Origin: Rhodohalobacter sp. 614A
GTDB taxonomy: Bacteria; Bacteroidota; Rhodothermia; Balneolales; Balneolaceae
Reading direction: 5' to 3'
Length of the DNA stretch: 64,000 nt
Assembly (NCBI RefSeq): GCF_021462415.1
Contig: NZ_JAKEDS010000005.1
Coordinates: 92,249 to 156,248 of the forward strand
The position numbers and the translations under genes are program-made. The notes under the pieces were generated by a model. That model was not told the origin of the DNA and searched no databases. It saw only the letters and a list, made by a program, of their open reading frames with translations. Of this stretch, positions 10,271-18,209 are shown piece by piece; the first letter of the stretch is position 1, and each line of letters opens with the position of its first letter.

Positions 10271-11515
10271 TTAGTACAGCAGGTACTGCTCACGTTTCTC
10301 AAGAAAGTCGTCCAGTTCAAAGTCGAGTTCATCAACGGATAATTCTCCGCTCATCAGTTGATCAATTTCTGTAGAGCCGGTCAGGTTATAGATAAAATCT
10401 CTTTTCTCATAATCCGGAGTTGCCTGAACGAGTGTTGCAAATATTTGAAGGCCTGATTTCACCGGGTCGAAATCATACGATTCCACTTCGATTTTTACAC
10501 CGTGGCAAACTGCATCCTGGTGTTTGGGCGCAATGGCAACCCCGGAAATGGAAACCGGGGCAAATTCGGCTTCTTCAACCCGAAAATCTTCTGAAATGGC
10601 TTCGAGGCTTTCCAGATTTTCGGAAGATAAATTAGTAGCAGGTGCACCCATTGTTAAAAACGGATCATTTGTTCCACGCCCTTCCGATAAAGATGTCCCC
10701 TCAAAAAACACAGTCCCTAAATACATGAATGCGTGATCAAAAGTTGGCAGATTCGGAGACGGTGCTACCCATTCGAGGCCGGTATCCGGCCATTTCATAT
10801 CGCGAGTCCAGTTTTTCATTTCGATGACACGAACATCTGGTTGAGCGTCCGTATCCAGCCAATTTTCACCCACAGCCATTTGGGCCAATTCGCCCAAGGT
10901 TAATCCATGAGCGATGGGAATGGGGTACGCCCCCACAAACGATTGATATTCATCCTCCATCAGCCAGCCGCTCACATAATCGCCACCAGCGGGATTCGGC
11001 CGATCCAAAATCCATACGGGAATACCGGCATCGGCTGCCGCTTCAATTAGCAAGCCCATTGTGGCATTGTAGGTATAAAAACGGGCGCCAACATCCTGCA
11101 TATCAAACAGAAGCAAATCTACTTCATTTAACATTTCCGGGGTGGGTTTTCGGGTTTCTCCATACAAAGAAAAAACGGGCAGACCTGTTTGCTGATCCAC
11201 TCCGTCTTCAATCTTTTCGCCGGCTCCGGCTTCACCACGGAATCCATGTTCCGGCGCAAAAAGTGCCGATACATTAACCTCCAACGCCATCAATGTATCC
11301 AGCATATGCGTATCGCCAATTCGCGCGGTAGGATTCATCACCAATCCAATACGCTTTCCTTCCAACTCTTCCAGGTGATTTTCAATCAACATTTCTGCCC
11401 CGGTTTTGACTTTCGTCGGTTGGGTCTCTTCTGCCGTTGTTTCCTCAGGCTGACTACATGAGATGAGTGAAAAAGCAATAACCGAGAATAGAAGAAGTCT
11501 TCGTTGGATACGCAT
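10271..11515 (-). CDS. DUF1343 lipoprotein, NamZ-like exo-beta-N-acetylmuramidase
   Basis: A 414-residue protein with a lipoprotein signal (lipobox SLISC). The core matches DUF1343/NamZ: GKRIGLVMNPTAR, ALFAPEHGFRGEAGAGE, LLFDMQDVGARFYTY, ILDRPNPAGG and PIAHGLTLGELA. Characterised NamZ releases terminal MurNAc from peptidoglycan fragments, so a cell-envelope role in muropeptide turnover is likely. It is convergent with rlmB and follows ndk on the same strand. Confidence 0.85.
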   Translation of the reverse strand: MRIQRRLLLFSVIAFSLISCSQPEETTAEETQPTKVKTGAEMLIENHLEELEGKRIGLVMNPTARIGDTHMLDTLMALEVNVSALFAPEHGFRGEAGAGEKIEDGVDQQTGLPVFSLYGETRKPTPEMLNEVDLLLFDMQDVGARFYTYNATMGLLIEAAADAGIPVWILDRPNPAGGDYVSGWLMEDEYQSFVGAYPIPIAHGLTLGELAQMAVGENWLDTDAQPDVRVIEMKNWTRDMKWPDTGLEWVAPSPNLPTFDHAFMYLGTVFFEGTSLSEGRGTNDPFLTMGAPATNLSSENLESLEAISEDFRVEEAEFAPVSISGVAIAPKHQDAVCHGVKIEVESYDFDPVKSGLQIFATLVQATPDYEKRDFIYNLTGSTEIDQLMSGELSVDELDFELDDFLEKREQYLLY

Positions 11516-11541
11516 GAAATCAGATTTTAGATAATGAAAAT

Positions 11542-11586
11542 CCCCTCCTTTCTATGTCTCTTTGATCCAGACTTTCGGGGGAGGGG
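11542..11586 (-). terminator. Possible terminator after ndk
   Basis: On the minus strand, after the ndk stop, CCCCTCC pairs with GGAGGGG across a loop of about 31 nt and is followed by ATTTTC. The stem is GC-rich, but the loop is long and the T-run short, so confidence is modest. Confidence 0.35.
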
Positions 11587-11594
11587 TGGGATGA

Positions 11595-12026
11595 TTATGC
11601 CTTATTCGCTACCACTTCAGATTCCGCAAAGAAGTAAGCTGCTTCAATTTTTCCATTTTCAACGGAATCGGAACCATGAACGATGTTTTCTCCAACACTA
11701 TCTGCAAAATCTGCGCGGATGGTTCCTTCATCAGCTTCTTCCGGATTGGTTGCGCCAATCAATTCACGGAAATCCGCAATGGCATTCTCTTTTTCGAGGA
11801 TCATCGGTACACATGCGCCGCTGCTCATAAATTCAACCAACTCGCCAAAAAACGGTCTCTCTTTGTGAACCGCATAAAATCCACCAGCGGTGTCTTCGGT
11901 AAGTCGTGTCATTTTCATTGCTAAGATTTTAAATCCCGCTTCCTGAATTCGTTTGGTTACTTCACCGATCAGATTTTTTCGTACACAATCGGGTTTCAGG
12001 ATGGTTAATGTTCGTTCTACTGCCAT
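11595..12026 (-). CDS. ndk: Nucleoside diphosphate kinase
   Basis: Transfers the gamma-phosphate from NTP to NDP through a phosphohistidine. [10 protein letters not shown] opens the fold; the active-site loop NIVHGSDS gives His117, and the C-terminal AAYFF is typical. The length of 143 is normal. I choose the ATG at 12026 because MAVERT is the usual N-terminus; a TTG two codons upstream is also open. Confidence 0.97.
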   Translation of the reverse strand: MAVERTLTILKPDCVRKNLIGEVTKRIQEAGFKILAMKMTRLTEDTAGGFYAVHKERPFFGELVEFMSSGACVPMILEKENAIADFRELIGATNPEEADEGTIRADFADSVGENIVHGSDSVENGKIEAAYFFAESEVVANKA

Positions 12027-12120
12027 GGTCAATACTTAATTTTAATGATCAATTTCTGTGATTTTTTCAGTCAGGAAATATACTGTTTAATGCAGAAAAT
12101 CACGAAATGAGTTTGATTGT

Positions 12121-12223
12121 GATGGCGCAAGCGTCCCGCTTGTGCCCCAATTTTTTAAAGAAGCACAAACGAGACGTTTGCGCTATCGCATACTGGAAGC
12201 ACGAGCAAAATGCTCGCGCCATC
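12121..12223. repeat. REP cluster, left of the RAYT gene (three units)
   Basis: Three 26-nt units with imperfect palindromic cores lie at 12121-12146, 12162-12187 (opposite orientation) and 12198-12223 (opposite orientation). Read in the same direction, each begins GATGGCGC or GATAGCGC and ends GTGCC or GTGCT. The first two differ at 5 of 26 sites, all transitions. The third has a hairpin core GCGAGCA-TTT-TGCTCGTGC. The head-to-tail and inverted arrangement is that of a BIME. Confidence 0.85.
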
Positions 12224-12250
12224 TAATTTTTATCTTTTTTATATCCTTTC

Positions 12251-12802
12251 TCAATAATCAATCACAACATCTAACAATCCTCTTCTACCAGCATAATTCA
12301 CAGCGCTACTATAGATGTATTCTTGAGGTTCAAACACAAACCCGGCTTTGACAGGGTTATGATGGATATACTTTATTTTTTCTTCAAAAAATTTATGACT
12401 GGTTATTTCAATCGGGTGATAATTTCGTTTCCACAACTGAAATCCTTTATTTGAACTCCGTTTATTTCTCTCATGGTGAAATAGCTTCAGCATCCATCTT
12501 TTCCGGCTTTCCAAAGGACTGGATTCAATCATTTTTCGTAACTCTCTCGATGTAAATCCCCTAAAATCTCTGATAATATCTTCGATTCTGGAATTACCAT
12601 TCGAACTGATAATCATATGTATATGATTGGTCATGATACAAAATGAATAGATCACCAATCCTTTCTTTTCCTGACAAAATTTTAAACTTTCAATAATAAC
12701 ATTTCTGTATTCATTTCTGGTAAATAAATCTATCCACTGAACAATTGTGAACGTGACAAAGTAAGGACTCCTTTGATCGTATATTTTGTATTTCTCGCTC
12801 AT
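12251..12802 (-). CDS. REP-associated tyrosine transposase (RAYT), IS200-like Y1 family
   Basis: A 183-residue HUH/Y1 transposase. The N-terminal PYFVTFTIVQW begins the fold. The metal-binding HUH motif is His60-Ile-His62 (TNHIHMI), and the probable nucleophile is Tyr145 in IKYIHHNPVKAG, the usual RAYT C-terminal motif. RAYTs cut and join REP hairpins in single-stranded DNA and are single-copy, domesticated relatives of IS200/IS605. REP units lie on both sides (12121-12223 and 12908-12975). The gene is intact: no frameshift and a normal ATG. Confidence 0.92.
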   Translation of the reverse strand: MSEKYKIYDQRSPYFVTFTIVQWIDLFTRNEYRNVIIESLKFCQEKKGLVIYSFCIMTNHIHMIISSNGNSRIEDIIRDFRGFTSRELRKMIESSPLESRKRWMLKLFHHERNKRSSNKGFQLWKRNYHPIEITSHKFFEEKIKYIHHNPVKAGFVFEPQEYIYSSAVNYAGRRGLLDVVIDY

Positions 12803-12907
12803 ATTTTCATCTATTCTGTTTATTTGTATGAACCGGATGAATGGCAGTCCTTACAGCTTTTTAACTTAAAGATGAATTGGAGTAGTTTATTTTCAAACAT
12901 AAAAACG

Positions 12908-12975
12908 GATGGCGCGAGCGTCTCACTCGTGCCCTTCGTCATTATTTAAAGCACAAACGAGACGTTTGCGCTATC
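12908..12975. repeat. REP pair, right of the RAYT gene
   Basis: Two 26-nt REP units in inverted orientation, at 12908-12933 and 12950-12975. The second is identical over its 26 nt to the unit at 12162-12187, and both share ATACTG just downstream. The pair ends 31 nt before the mgsA ATG, so it lies in the mgsA leader or promoter. Confidence 0.85.
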
Positions 12976-13006
12976 TTATACTGACCTTTATAAAAACCTA
13001 TTGCCT

Positions 13007-13498
13007 ATGTCTACGCAAAAACCACATCCAAGTATTGCTTCCCGCACATCCAAAATGGGAAAGAAAAAGAAAATCGGTTTGGTTGCCCACGATTATCGTA
13101 AACGCGATTTGATCGATTGGGTTGATTATAACCGCGGAACTCTAAAAAACCATGAACTTTACGGCACCGGAACCACTGGTGGTTTGATTGAGGAGAAGCT
13201 CGGACTTGAAGTCCACCGCTTTATGAGTGGACCGCTGGGCGGAGATTTACAACTCGGAGCTGCCATTGCGGATGAAAAACTCGACATCCTCATTTTCTTT
13301 TGGGATCCGCTACAGGCCCAACCCCACGATGTGGATGTAAAAGCGCTCCTTCGAATTTGTGTAGTGTACAATATTCCACTGGCTTGCAACCGGTCATCGG
13401 CAGATTTTTTGATTTCATCCGAACTGCTGGAAAAACCGTATGAACGATTTATTGTAGATTATGGAGAGAGATTGAGGAATTTGAAAACGGAGGAATGA
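13007..13498 (+). CDS. mgsA: Methylglyoxal synthase
   Basis: Converts dihydroxyacetone phosphate to methylglyoxal and phosphate, a bypass of lower glycolysis. Signatures are KKIGLVAHDYRKRDL, LYGTGTTG, MSGPLGGDLQ (catalytic Asp), and HDVDVKALLR followed by NIPLACNRSSADFL. I use the ATG at 13007; a TTG two codons upstream is also open. The N-terminus has about 20 extra residues before the conserved core. A decayed copy of the 3' end lies at 13925-14077. Confidence 0.95.
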   Translation: MSTQKPHPSIASRTSKMGKKKKIGLVAHDYRKRDLIDWVDYNRGTLKNHELYGTGTTGGLIEEKLGLEVHRFMSGPLGGDLQLGAAIADEKLDILIFFWDPLQAQPHDVDVKALLRICVVYNIPLACNRSSADFLISSELLEKPYERFIVDYGERLRNLKTEE

Positions 13499-13499
13499 T

Positions 13500-13568
13500 G
13501 AATAGCGAACAGGGATTTTAGAATGCAGAAGTTTAGTTCATTATTCGGAATTCCTTGTTCAATATTCG
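13500..13568. repeat. Imperfect inverted repeat after mgsA
   Basis: GAATAGCGAACAGGGATT just after the mgsA stop is the near reverse complement of ATTCCTTGTTCAATATTC about 35 nt further on (about 14 of 18 positions). It could form a hairpin in the mgsA 3' untranslated region. The first arm is repeated after the mgsA fragment, near 14057. Confidence 0.4.
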
Positions 13569-13633
13569 ATATTCATTAACCACAAGCTTCTATGGTTTCC
13601 GAAGTTAAGATGAGAATATTAAACAAGGCTATT

Positions 13634-13846
13634 CTATAGGTATTTCTTTCGGATTTCATCCCATGATCTACCATTGAGCTTATCTTCTTCTAACGACTCT
13701 AATCGACTTTTCAGAATGGTTTTATGATGGTTCGGCACTTCAACCTGACCGGGATCTGAAGCAATAGAATCCCACAAAGCTTCCACCAACATTATTTTTT
13801 CATTTTTGCTGAGTTGAGATAACTCTTTGATTAGTGTGTCTTCCAT
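13634..13846 (-). CDS. Putative addiction-module antitoxin (TIGR02574/PF09720 type), orphan
   Basis: A 70-residue protein: an N-terminal LIKELSQLSKNEKIMLVEAL, then WDSIASDP, and a C-terminal SWDEIRKKYL. This is the pattern of small antitoxins usually followed by a RelE/ParE-type toxin. Here no toxin frame follows: after the stop there are 135 nt without a credible gene before the oppositely oriented mgsA. It lies between mgsA and the mgsA fragment, so it may be the surviving half of a broken module. Confidence 0.75.
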   Translation of the reverse strand: MEDTLIKELSQLSKNEKIMLVEALWDSIASDPGQVEVPNHHKTILKSRLESLEEDKLNGRSWDEIRKKYL

Positions 13847-14209
13847 AGCATTTTCGTTAAATTCATAAACAATTTGGGTAAAAAGTAGTTTGTATGCAAT
13901 TGTTGGATTTGGAATATAAACAGCTATAAAATTCTGCTGGCGTACAATCGCTCCTCGGTAGATTTCCTAATCTCTTCCGAACTACTGGATAGACCGTATG
14001 AAGTTTTTTTGTGAATTATGGTGAGAGGTGATATGAATTTGAAGATGGAGGAATAAAGAATAGCGAACAAGAATATTAGAAATCTTGTTTAATAGTAGTT
14101 TATTATAGATTGAGATTCTTACACTTTATTTGACTTTGCATAAATCGAAAAAACATCTCAATATTTATATATCAAATAATTTAATTTTCAACCATAGAGT
14201 ATTTAACGC
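13847..14209. other. Intergenic region carrying an mgsA remnant
   Basis: These 363 nt hold no intact gene. The middle is the degenerate mgsA 3' end described separately. The rest is AT-rich and should contain the promoters of the antitoxin (-) and of the MtlR-like gene (+). I see no clear -33/-7 pair. Confidence 0.5.
13925..14077 (+). pseudogene. Decayed duplicate of the mgsA 3' end
   Basis: The DNA aligns without large gaps to the last ~150 nt of mgsA plus its downstream GAATAGCGAACA. Translation gives YKILLAYNRSSVDFLISS, then ELLDRPYEVFL, then a TGA; mgsA has YNIPLACNRSSADFLISS and ELLEKPYERFI there. After the stop the match continues in another frame to NLKMEE (mgsA NLKTEE). Only the C-terminal third is present, so it cannot be functional. 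It is in the same orientation as mgsA, about 0.56 kb away. Confidence 0.85.
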
Positions 14210-14809
14210 ATGTCAGAGTATGGCCAAAAAATTGGTGAAAAATTTCAAGAATACTATCCTCAACTAATCCATGAAAATGATCGTGGATCAGTAATTATAA
14301 CATCAGTTATTTTAGAAGAGACTCTCCAAAAGATGTTAAAAAAAAACCTTATTCCTTCACCTGGCAAAAGTGATGAATTGTTTAAATCACCGTATGCACC
14401 TCTAAACAATTTTTCAGCTAAAATTGATATGGCTTATCGTGTAGGTCTCATTCGCCATCATATTCGTTCCACTCTACATTTAATAAGAAAAATTAGGAAT
14501 GATTTCGCTCATTCTAAATTAGTAGATGGATTTGAATCAAACGAAGTAAAGAGTCGAATCAATGAAATATTTAAACTGAATCAGAATATATTGGACACAG
14601 TTTGGGGGATTCTAAGAGATGATCTTTCAAAACATTTTTTAGATCATGGCGATAATGTTTTAAAAAGTGAAGATGGCTTAAAATCATTGGTTGAAATTTT
14701 AGATTGGAGAGGGACATTTGATTTACTTGCTGCGATAACCTGTGCAGGATTAAATTTAGCAGTTGATGAAATAATACCTCTAAAGCCTCTCGATAAAGAA
14801 TCAGCTTAA
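14210..14809 (+). CDS. MtlR/DUF4145-like protein with an R-x4-H motif
   Basis: A 199-residue soluble helical protein. Residues 27-41 (SVIITSVILEETLQK), APLNNFSAKIDMAYRVGLI (63-81) and LIRKIRNDFAH (91-101) match the MtlR (mannitol repressor)/DUF4145 pattern as I know it. Arg96 to His101 forms an R-x4-H motif of the kind seen in HEPN-fold RNases. No mannitol genes are nearby. The gene is more AT-rich than its neighbours, suggesting acquisition. It may be a regulator or a toxin/defence-type protein; I cannot decide. Confidence 0.6.
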   Translation: MSEYGQKIGEKFQEYYPQLIHENDRGSVIITSVILEETLQKMLKKNLIPSPGKSDELFKSPYAPLNNFSAKIDMAYRVGLIRHHIRSTLHLIRKIRNDFAHSKLVDGFESNEVKSRINEIFKLNQNILDTVWGILRDDLSKHFLDHGDNVLKSEDGLKSLVEILDWRGTFDLLAAITCAGLNLAVDEIIPLKPLDKESA

Positions 14810-14821
14810 TACATAATTTTT

Positions 14822-15658
14822 ATGAAAAATTATTTCTCTACAATTCTATCCATCCTCACTATCACCGCCCTCTTAACCGGCTGCGCCACCACTCAACCCG
14901 AAATCACAAATAACAACTTTAACAGCACGCTTTGGGTTCAGACGGCGGCGGAGTATGAGGCGAATTCTATCCAAGCTTATAACAGTGCCGAAAGTAACAT
15001 CGATATGGCTCTGAGGGATAAATCGTGGACGGCAGCGTTGGAGCAGGGATCGAATTATTCACTGCTTCCTCCAGCTATTATCCTGGATATCGATGAGACG
15101 GTGTTAGATAATTCTCAGTACCAGGCTCAGGCGGTTTTGGACGGCACAGGATTTAATCCAGAAACCTGGGATGAGTGGATTGCGATGGAATCTGCGCCGG
15201 AAGTTCCTGGGGCCGTTGATTTTATCAATGGTGTAGAAAAACTGGGAGTGGAAGTCATTTATATCACCAATCGTGAATGTATGGCGAGAACCGACGGCGG
15301 ACCAGAATGTCCCCAGAAGCAGGATACAATTGACAACCTGTTAAAAGCCGGAATTGAAAAAGCAGATCCGGAACACATCATGTTGAAAGGCGAAAAGCCG
15401 GACTGGACTTCCGAGAAAAAATCGCGCAGAGAAGAAATTGCCAAAGAGTACCGAATCATCATGCTCTTCGGCGATGATCTTGGAGATTTTCTGCCAGATG
15501 TGAAAAACAATATTACCCCGAAAGAGCGGTCTGAACTGGTTGAAGAATACAGCGAGCACTGGGGACGTAAATGGTTTATCCTGAGCAACCCCACTTATGG
15601 TTCCTGGGAGAGTATTTTGAGTGATCCGAAGTCGGAATATCTCAGGGGTATCGAATAG
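14822..15658 (+). CDS. Acid phosphatase/5'-nucleotidase, lipoprotein e(P4) family
   Basis: A 278-residue HAD-family phosphatase. The lipoprotein signal ends at lipobox LLTGC21, so it is membrane-anchored, probably in the outer membrane or periplasm. The motif I DIDETVLDN (Asp89, Asp91) and the acidic motif FGDDLGDF fit the class B/C P4 group that dephosphorylates nucleotides for uptake. It starts 12 nt after the MtlR-like stop, but codon use returns to that of the genome. Confidence 0.9.
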   Translation: MKNYFSTILSILTITALLTGCATTQPEITNNNFNSTLWVQTAAEYEANSIQAYNSAESNIDMALRDKSWTAALEQGSNYSLLPPAIILDIDETVLDNSQYQAQAVLDGTGFNPETWDEWIAMESAPEVPGAVDFINGVEKLGVEVIYITNRECMARTDGGPECPQKQDTIDNLLKAGIEKADPEHIMLKGEKPDWTSEKKSRREEIAKEYRIIMLFGDDLGDFLPDVKNNITPKERSELVEEYSEHWGRKWFILSNPTYGSWESILSDPKSEYLRGIE

Positions 15659-15711
15659 AGTTCCATCCGTGTTACTTTTGTACCGTCAAAAGTAACCAAA
15701 ACCTCTTAGCT

Positions 15712-16464
15712 GTGATTGACGCCCATACTCATATTGATCAATACGGCGATGATCTGCCGAAAGCTCTCGCCCAAATCAGGAAATTTTCCATTCGCACACT
15801 GGCCGTTTCGATGGATATTCCATCCTATCGAAAAACTCAACAAATCGCCGACGAAGAGCCATTGATTATTACTTCGTTTGGCATTCATCCATGGAAAGCT
15901 CCGGAATATGCAGATCGGTTGGATGAACTTGCTGAACCGTTGGAAAACGCAAAAGCAATTGGGGAAATCGGACTTTGTCACCGGTTTGTGGATGATGAAT
16001 CCCAGTATCCGGCGCAGCGAACTATCTTCAACTATTTTTTGGATGCGGCTGAACGAACCGGCAAACTGATCAATCTTCATACATCAGGAGCCGAAGCCGA
16101 AATTTTAGATGGATTGGCGGGACGCAATCTTTCGGCGATTATCATTCACTGGTATTCGGGTCCGCCAAAATTGGTTCGGGATTTTCTCGACCTCGGAGCT
16201 TATTTCACCATTGGAGTGGAAGTTCTTCAATCCAAAAAAATCCAGAAACTCGCCAAAGAACTGCCGACAAATCGCATTCTCACAGAAACGGATAATCCCA
16301 GCGGCTGGCATTGGCTGAATGGTGAGACCGGATTTCCGAATTTAATAGAACCTGTGGAAAAGAAAATTGCTGAAATTCGGGGAGTTTCAAGAGCCGTTCT
16401 TTCGGAAAATATCTGTTTAAATTTTAACAGGCTTATGCAAGCGGGTGGGCTTTCTCAAAAATAA
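15712..16464 (+). CDS. TatD family metal-dependent hydrolase
   Basis: A 250-residue TIM-barrel hydrolase. Metal ligands are visible: HTHID (residues 5-7), GEIGL (Glu), NLHTSG (His), IIHWYSG (His) and TETDNPSG (Asp). The barrel is slightly shorter than standard TatD. The family includes DNases and D-aminoacyl-tRNA deacylases, so the substrate is open. The start is a GTG at 15712 immediately before the conserved IDAHTHID. Confidence 0.88.
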   Translation: MIDAHTHIDQYGDDLPKALAQIRKFSIRTLAVSMDIPSYRKTQQIADEEPLIITSFGIHPWKAPEYADRLDELAEPLENAKAIGEIGLCHRFVDDESQYPAQRTIFNYFLDAAERTGKLINLHTSGAEAEILDGLAGRNLSAIIIHWYSGPPKLVRDFLDLGAYFTIGVEVLQSKKIQKLAKELPTNRILTETDNPSGWHWLNGETGFPNLIEPVEKKIAEIRGVSRAVLSENICLNFNRLMQAGGLSQK

Positions 16465-16489
16465 CAGCCGTTCAATCCTTCCTTAAATA

Positions 16490-17191
16490 TCACTTCTTTT
16501 TACACAAATAGGTTGCAAAAACACCGTCGTTCATTTCTTTATTCTCGATGGCGAATCCTGTCCGTTCCAACAGTCCTTCCATTATCCAATCATACGTTGA
16601 AAACTCTTCACCAAAATGTTGTTCAGCATCTTCTCTGAGAAAATCCCCTCCAGCCACTTCCTGCTGATCAATAAATGACTGAATAGTTTCCACCGGGCTT
16701 TCAGTTCCAATCACAACATCGCGTAAGAAAAGGGTACCTCCTTGTTTTAACATCCGGAACATGCGTTGCAAAGCCAGACCTTTCCAAAAATCCGGCAAGT
16801 GATGAAATGCCAAACTGGTAACGATAGTATCAACGGGCTCATCCTCATGCTGGTAGGTTAAAAATCCTGCGTGGAAAAATTCAATATTGGTTCTTCCCGA
16901 TTTTTCCACTTTGGTTTGTGCAAAATGGATCATAGGCTCTGAAACATCCACAGCGATTACTTTTGTACAGCGGCTAGCAGCCTGGATGGCAAACGCACCT
17001 GTACCGGATCCAAAATCGATAATTACATCGCTCTTTTTAAGATTGATAGCTTTAAGAATAGCTTCATTTTCCTTTTCTACATCGCGAAAATCGGAGTGAG
17101 TGGAATCGTAAACATCTACCTCTTCCTGGCGGGTGTAATCTTTGCCCACCTGTTTAAATTCATTGTACTGCCATGAAAGATTGTTATGCAT
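16490..17191 (-). CDS. Class I SAM-dependent methyltransferase
   Basis: The Rossmann motif is VIIDFGSGTGAFAIQAA, with VIAVDVSEPM (motif II) and TSLAFHHLPD (motif IV). The substrate is not evident. I take the ATG at 17191 (MHNNLSWQYNEF), 22 nt after the stop of the preceding gene. An upstream ATG-like start at 17269 would add 26 Lys-rich residues and overlap that gene by 56 nt, which is less likely. It is convergent with the tatD gene, 25 nt away. Confidence 0.85.
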   Translation of the reverse strand: MHNNLSWQYNEFKQVGKDYTRQEEVDVYDSTHSDFRDVEKENEAILKAINLKKSDVIIDFGSGTGAFAIQAASRCTKVIAVDVSEPMIHFAQTKVEKSGRTNIEFFHAGFLTYQHEDEPVDTIVTSLAFHHLPDFWKGLALQRMFRMLKQGGTLFLRDVVIGTESPVETIQSFIDQQEVAGGDFLREDAEQHFGEEFSTYDWIMEGLLERTGFAIENKEMNDGVFATYLCKKK

Positions 17192-17213
17192 TGGTTTCTT
17201 AATCTTTTCTTTT

Positions 17214-17573
17214 TTACCGAACTCGTTTTGCAATAAAATCTGCTTTTTCTTCGAGAGTTGGTTCTTCATTTTCTACCTCTTTGAGGTGTAATTGTATTTT
17301 CTTTTCCTCTTCACCTGACTGAATAGCGTCCCAGGCTTCGCTCGTAACAATCGCCTCCAGGTTTTCGAGCCGACGTAAAATCCGTTGTTGCTGCTCTTGG
17401 TGTTCATTCAATGTCTTGAGGAGTTCACGAGTACTCCCTTCTAAATGAGAAGCGGATGAATCCAGATTCTTTTGAAGGTTTGACATCTTTTTCTGGCTTT
17501 TAACACTATAAATAATGATGCCAAATATCAGCAAGGTTGTAATCAGGCTAAAAGCCAGTACAAAAAAGGGCAT
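17214..17573 (-). CDS. Single-pass membrane protein with a coiled-coil tail
   Basis: A 119-residue protein. Residues 3-24 are hydrophobic (FFVLAFSLITTLLIFGIIIY) and should anchor it in the inner membrane. A heptad-rich region follows at about 30-80 (LQKNLDSSASHLEG, then RILRRLENLEAIV), with an acidic C-terminus. No family is recognised. It is directly upstream of the methyltransferase gene, probably in one operon. Confidence 0.65.
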   Translation of the reverse strand: MPFFVLAFSLITTLLIFGIIIYSVKSQKKMSNLQKNLDSSASHLEGSTRELLKTLNEHQEQQQRILRRLENLEAIVTSEAWDAIQSGEEEKKIQLHLKEVENEEPTLEEKADFIAKRVR

Positions 17574-17651
17574 ATTTTATCCATTGAGTTTTGTTTAGCG
17601 AAATGTACTAAATAGAATGTTTTCCTTACAGCTAAAGATTCAAAAGAAGTT

Positions 17652-18035
17652 TTAATCCGGCCAATGAGGAATCATTATTTTCAGCGACAGAGAATAGACG
17701 GCAAAAAAGAATAAAGGGGCTATAAAATGAGCCGGGTATAAATCCGCTTCGTGATAAAGAGGATGAATGGCAACCAGTGGCACAACCACAAAAATCATCA
17801 ATACAGAAAACCACACAAACTTTTTCAATTGAAACAGTAAAACAGCTATAGCAACTATAAAAAGAACACCCAGAAATAATACTATTAGAATAACCAGAAA
17901 CATTATTCTCCCTGGTAGAATCCATAAAATGAATGCTGATGTCCAGGAAAAATGGATCTCAATATTTAACAACGATTCAAGCTGTATCAGCTTTTTCTCG
18001 TGAACAGGTTTGCCTTTTACTTCAAATGTTTCCAT
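17652..18035 (-). CDS. Membrane protein with three predicted helices
   Basis: I use the ATG at 18035 (METFEVKGKPVHEKK); an upstream start at 18149 would add 38 residues. The protein is ~127 residues, with a polar N-terminus and hydrophobic segments around 43-70, 73-92 and 103-120. No family is recognised. It is divergent from the YyaL gene; the intergenic region is ~175 nt from the chosen starts. Confidence 0.6.
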   Translation of the reverse strand: METFEVKGKPVHEKKLIQLESLLNIEIHFSWTSAFILWILPGRIMFLVILIVLFLGVLFIVAIAVLLFQLKKFVWFSVLMIFVVVPLVAIHPLYHEADLYPAHFIAPLFFFAVYSLSLKIMIPHWPD

Positions 18036-18209
18036 GGATATTTTTTTAAATAGCACGAGTATTTCTCGTTCACCACTGAATTCTGTTTTACTTTTATTCT
18101 GATAATAAATAAAAGCACTTCTCAATTGTATTAGAATAATCTTACACATCTCGATTCACGAGTGATAGTTAGTATCTTGCTTATAAAGAAACGATCTAAT
18201 AAGCTGTTA

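Noticed and set aside
12121..12223. Intrinsic terminator downstream of the RAYT gene
   Set aside because: The hairpins lack a consistent T-run, occur on both sides of the gene and repeat as a unit, so REP elements explain them better.
12121..12975. CRISPR array
   Set aside because: Units are palindromic, few, in alternating orientation and irregularly spaced, and flank a transposase gene; no cas genes are present.
13499..13633. Toxin partner for the antitoxin at 13634-13846
   Set aside because: No frame of toxin length or with RelE/ParE features exists in these 135 nt; beyond them mgsA occupies the opposite strand.
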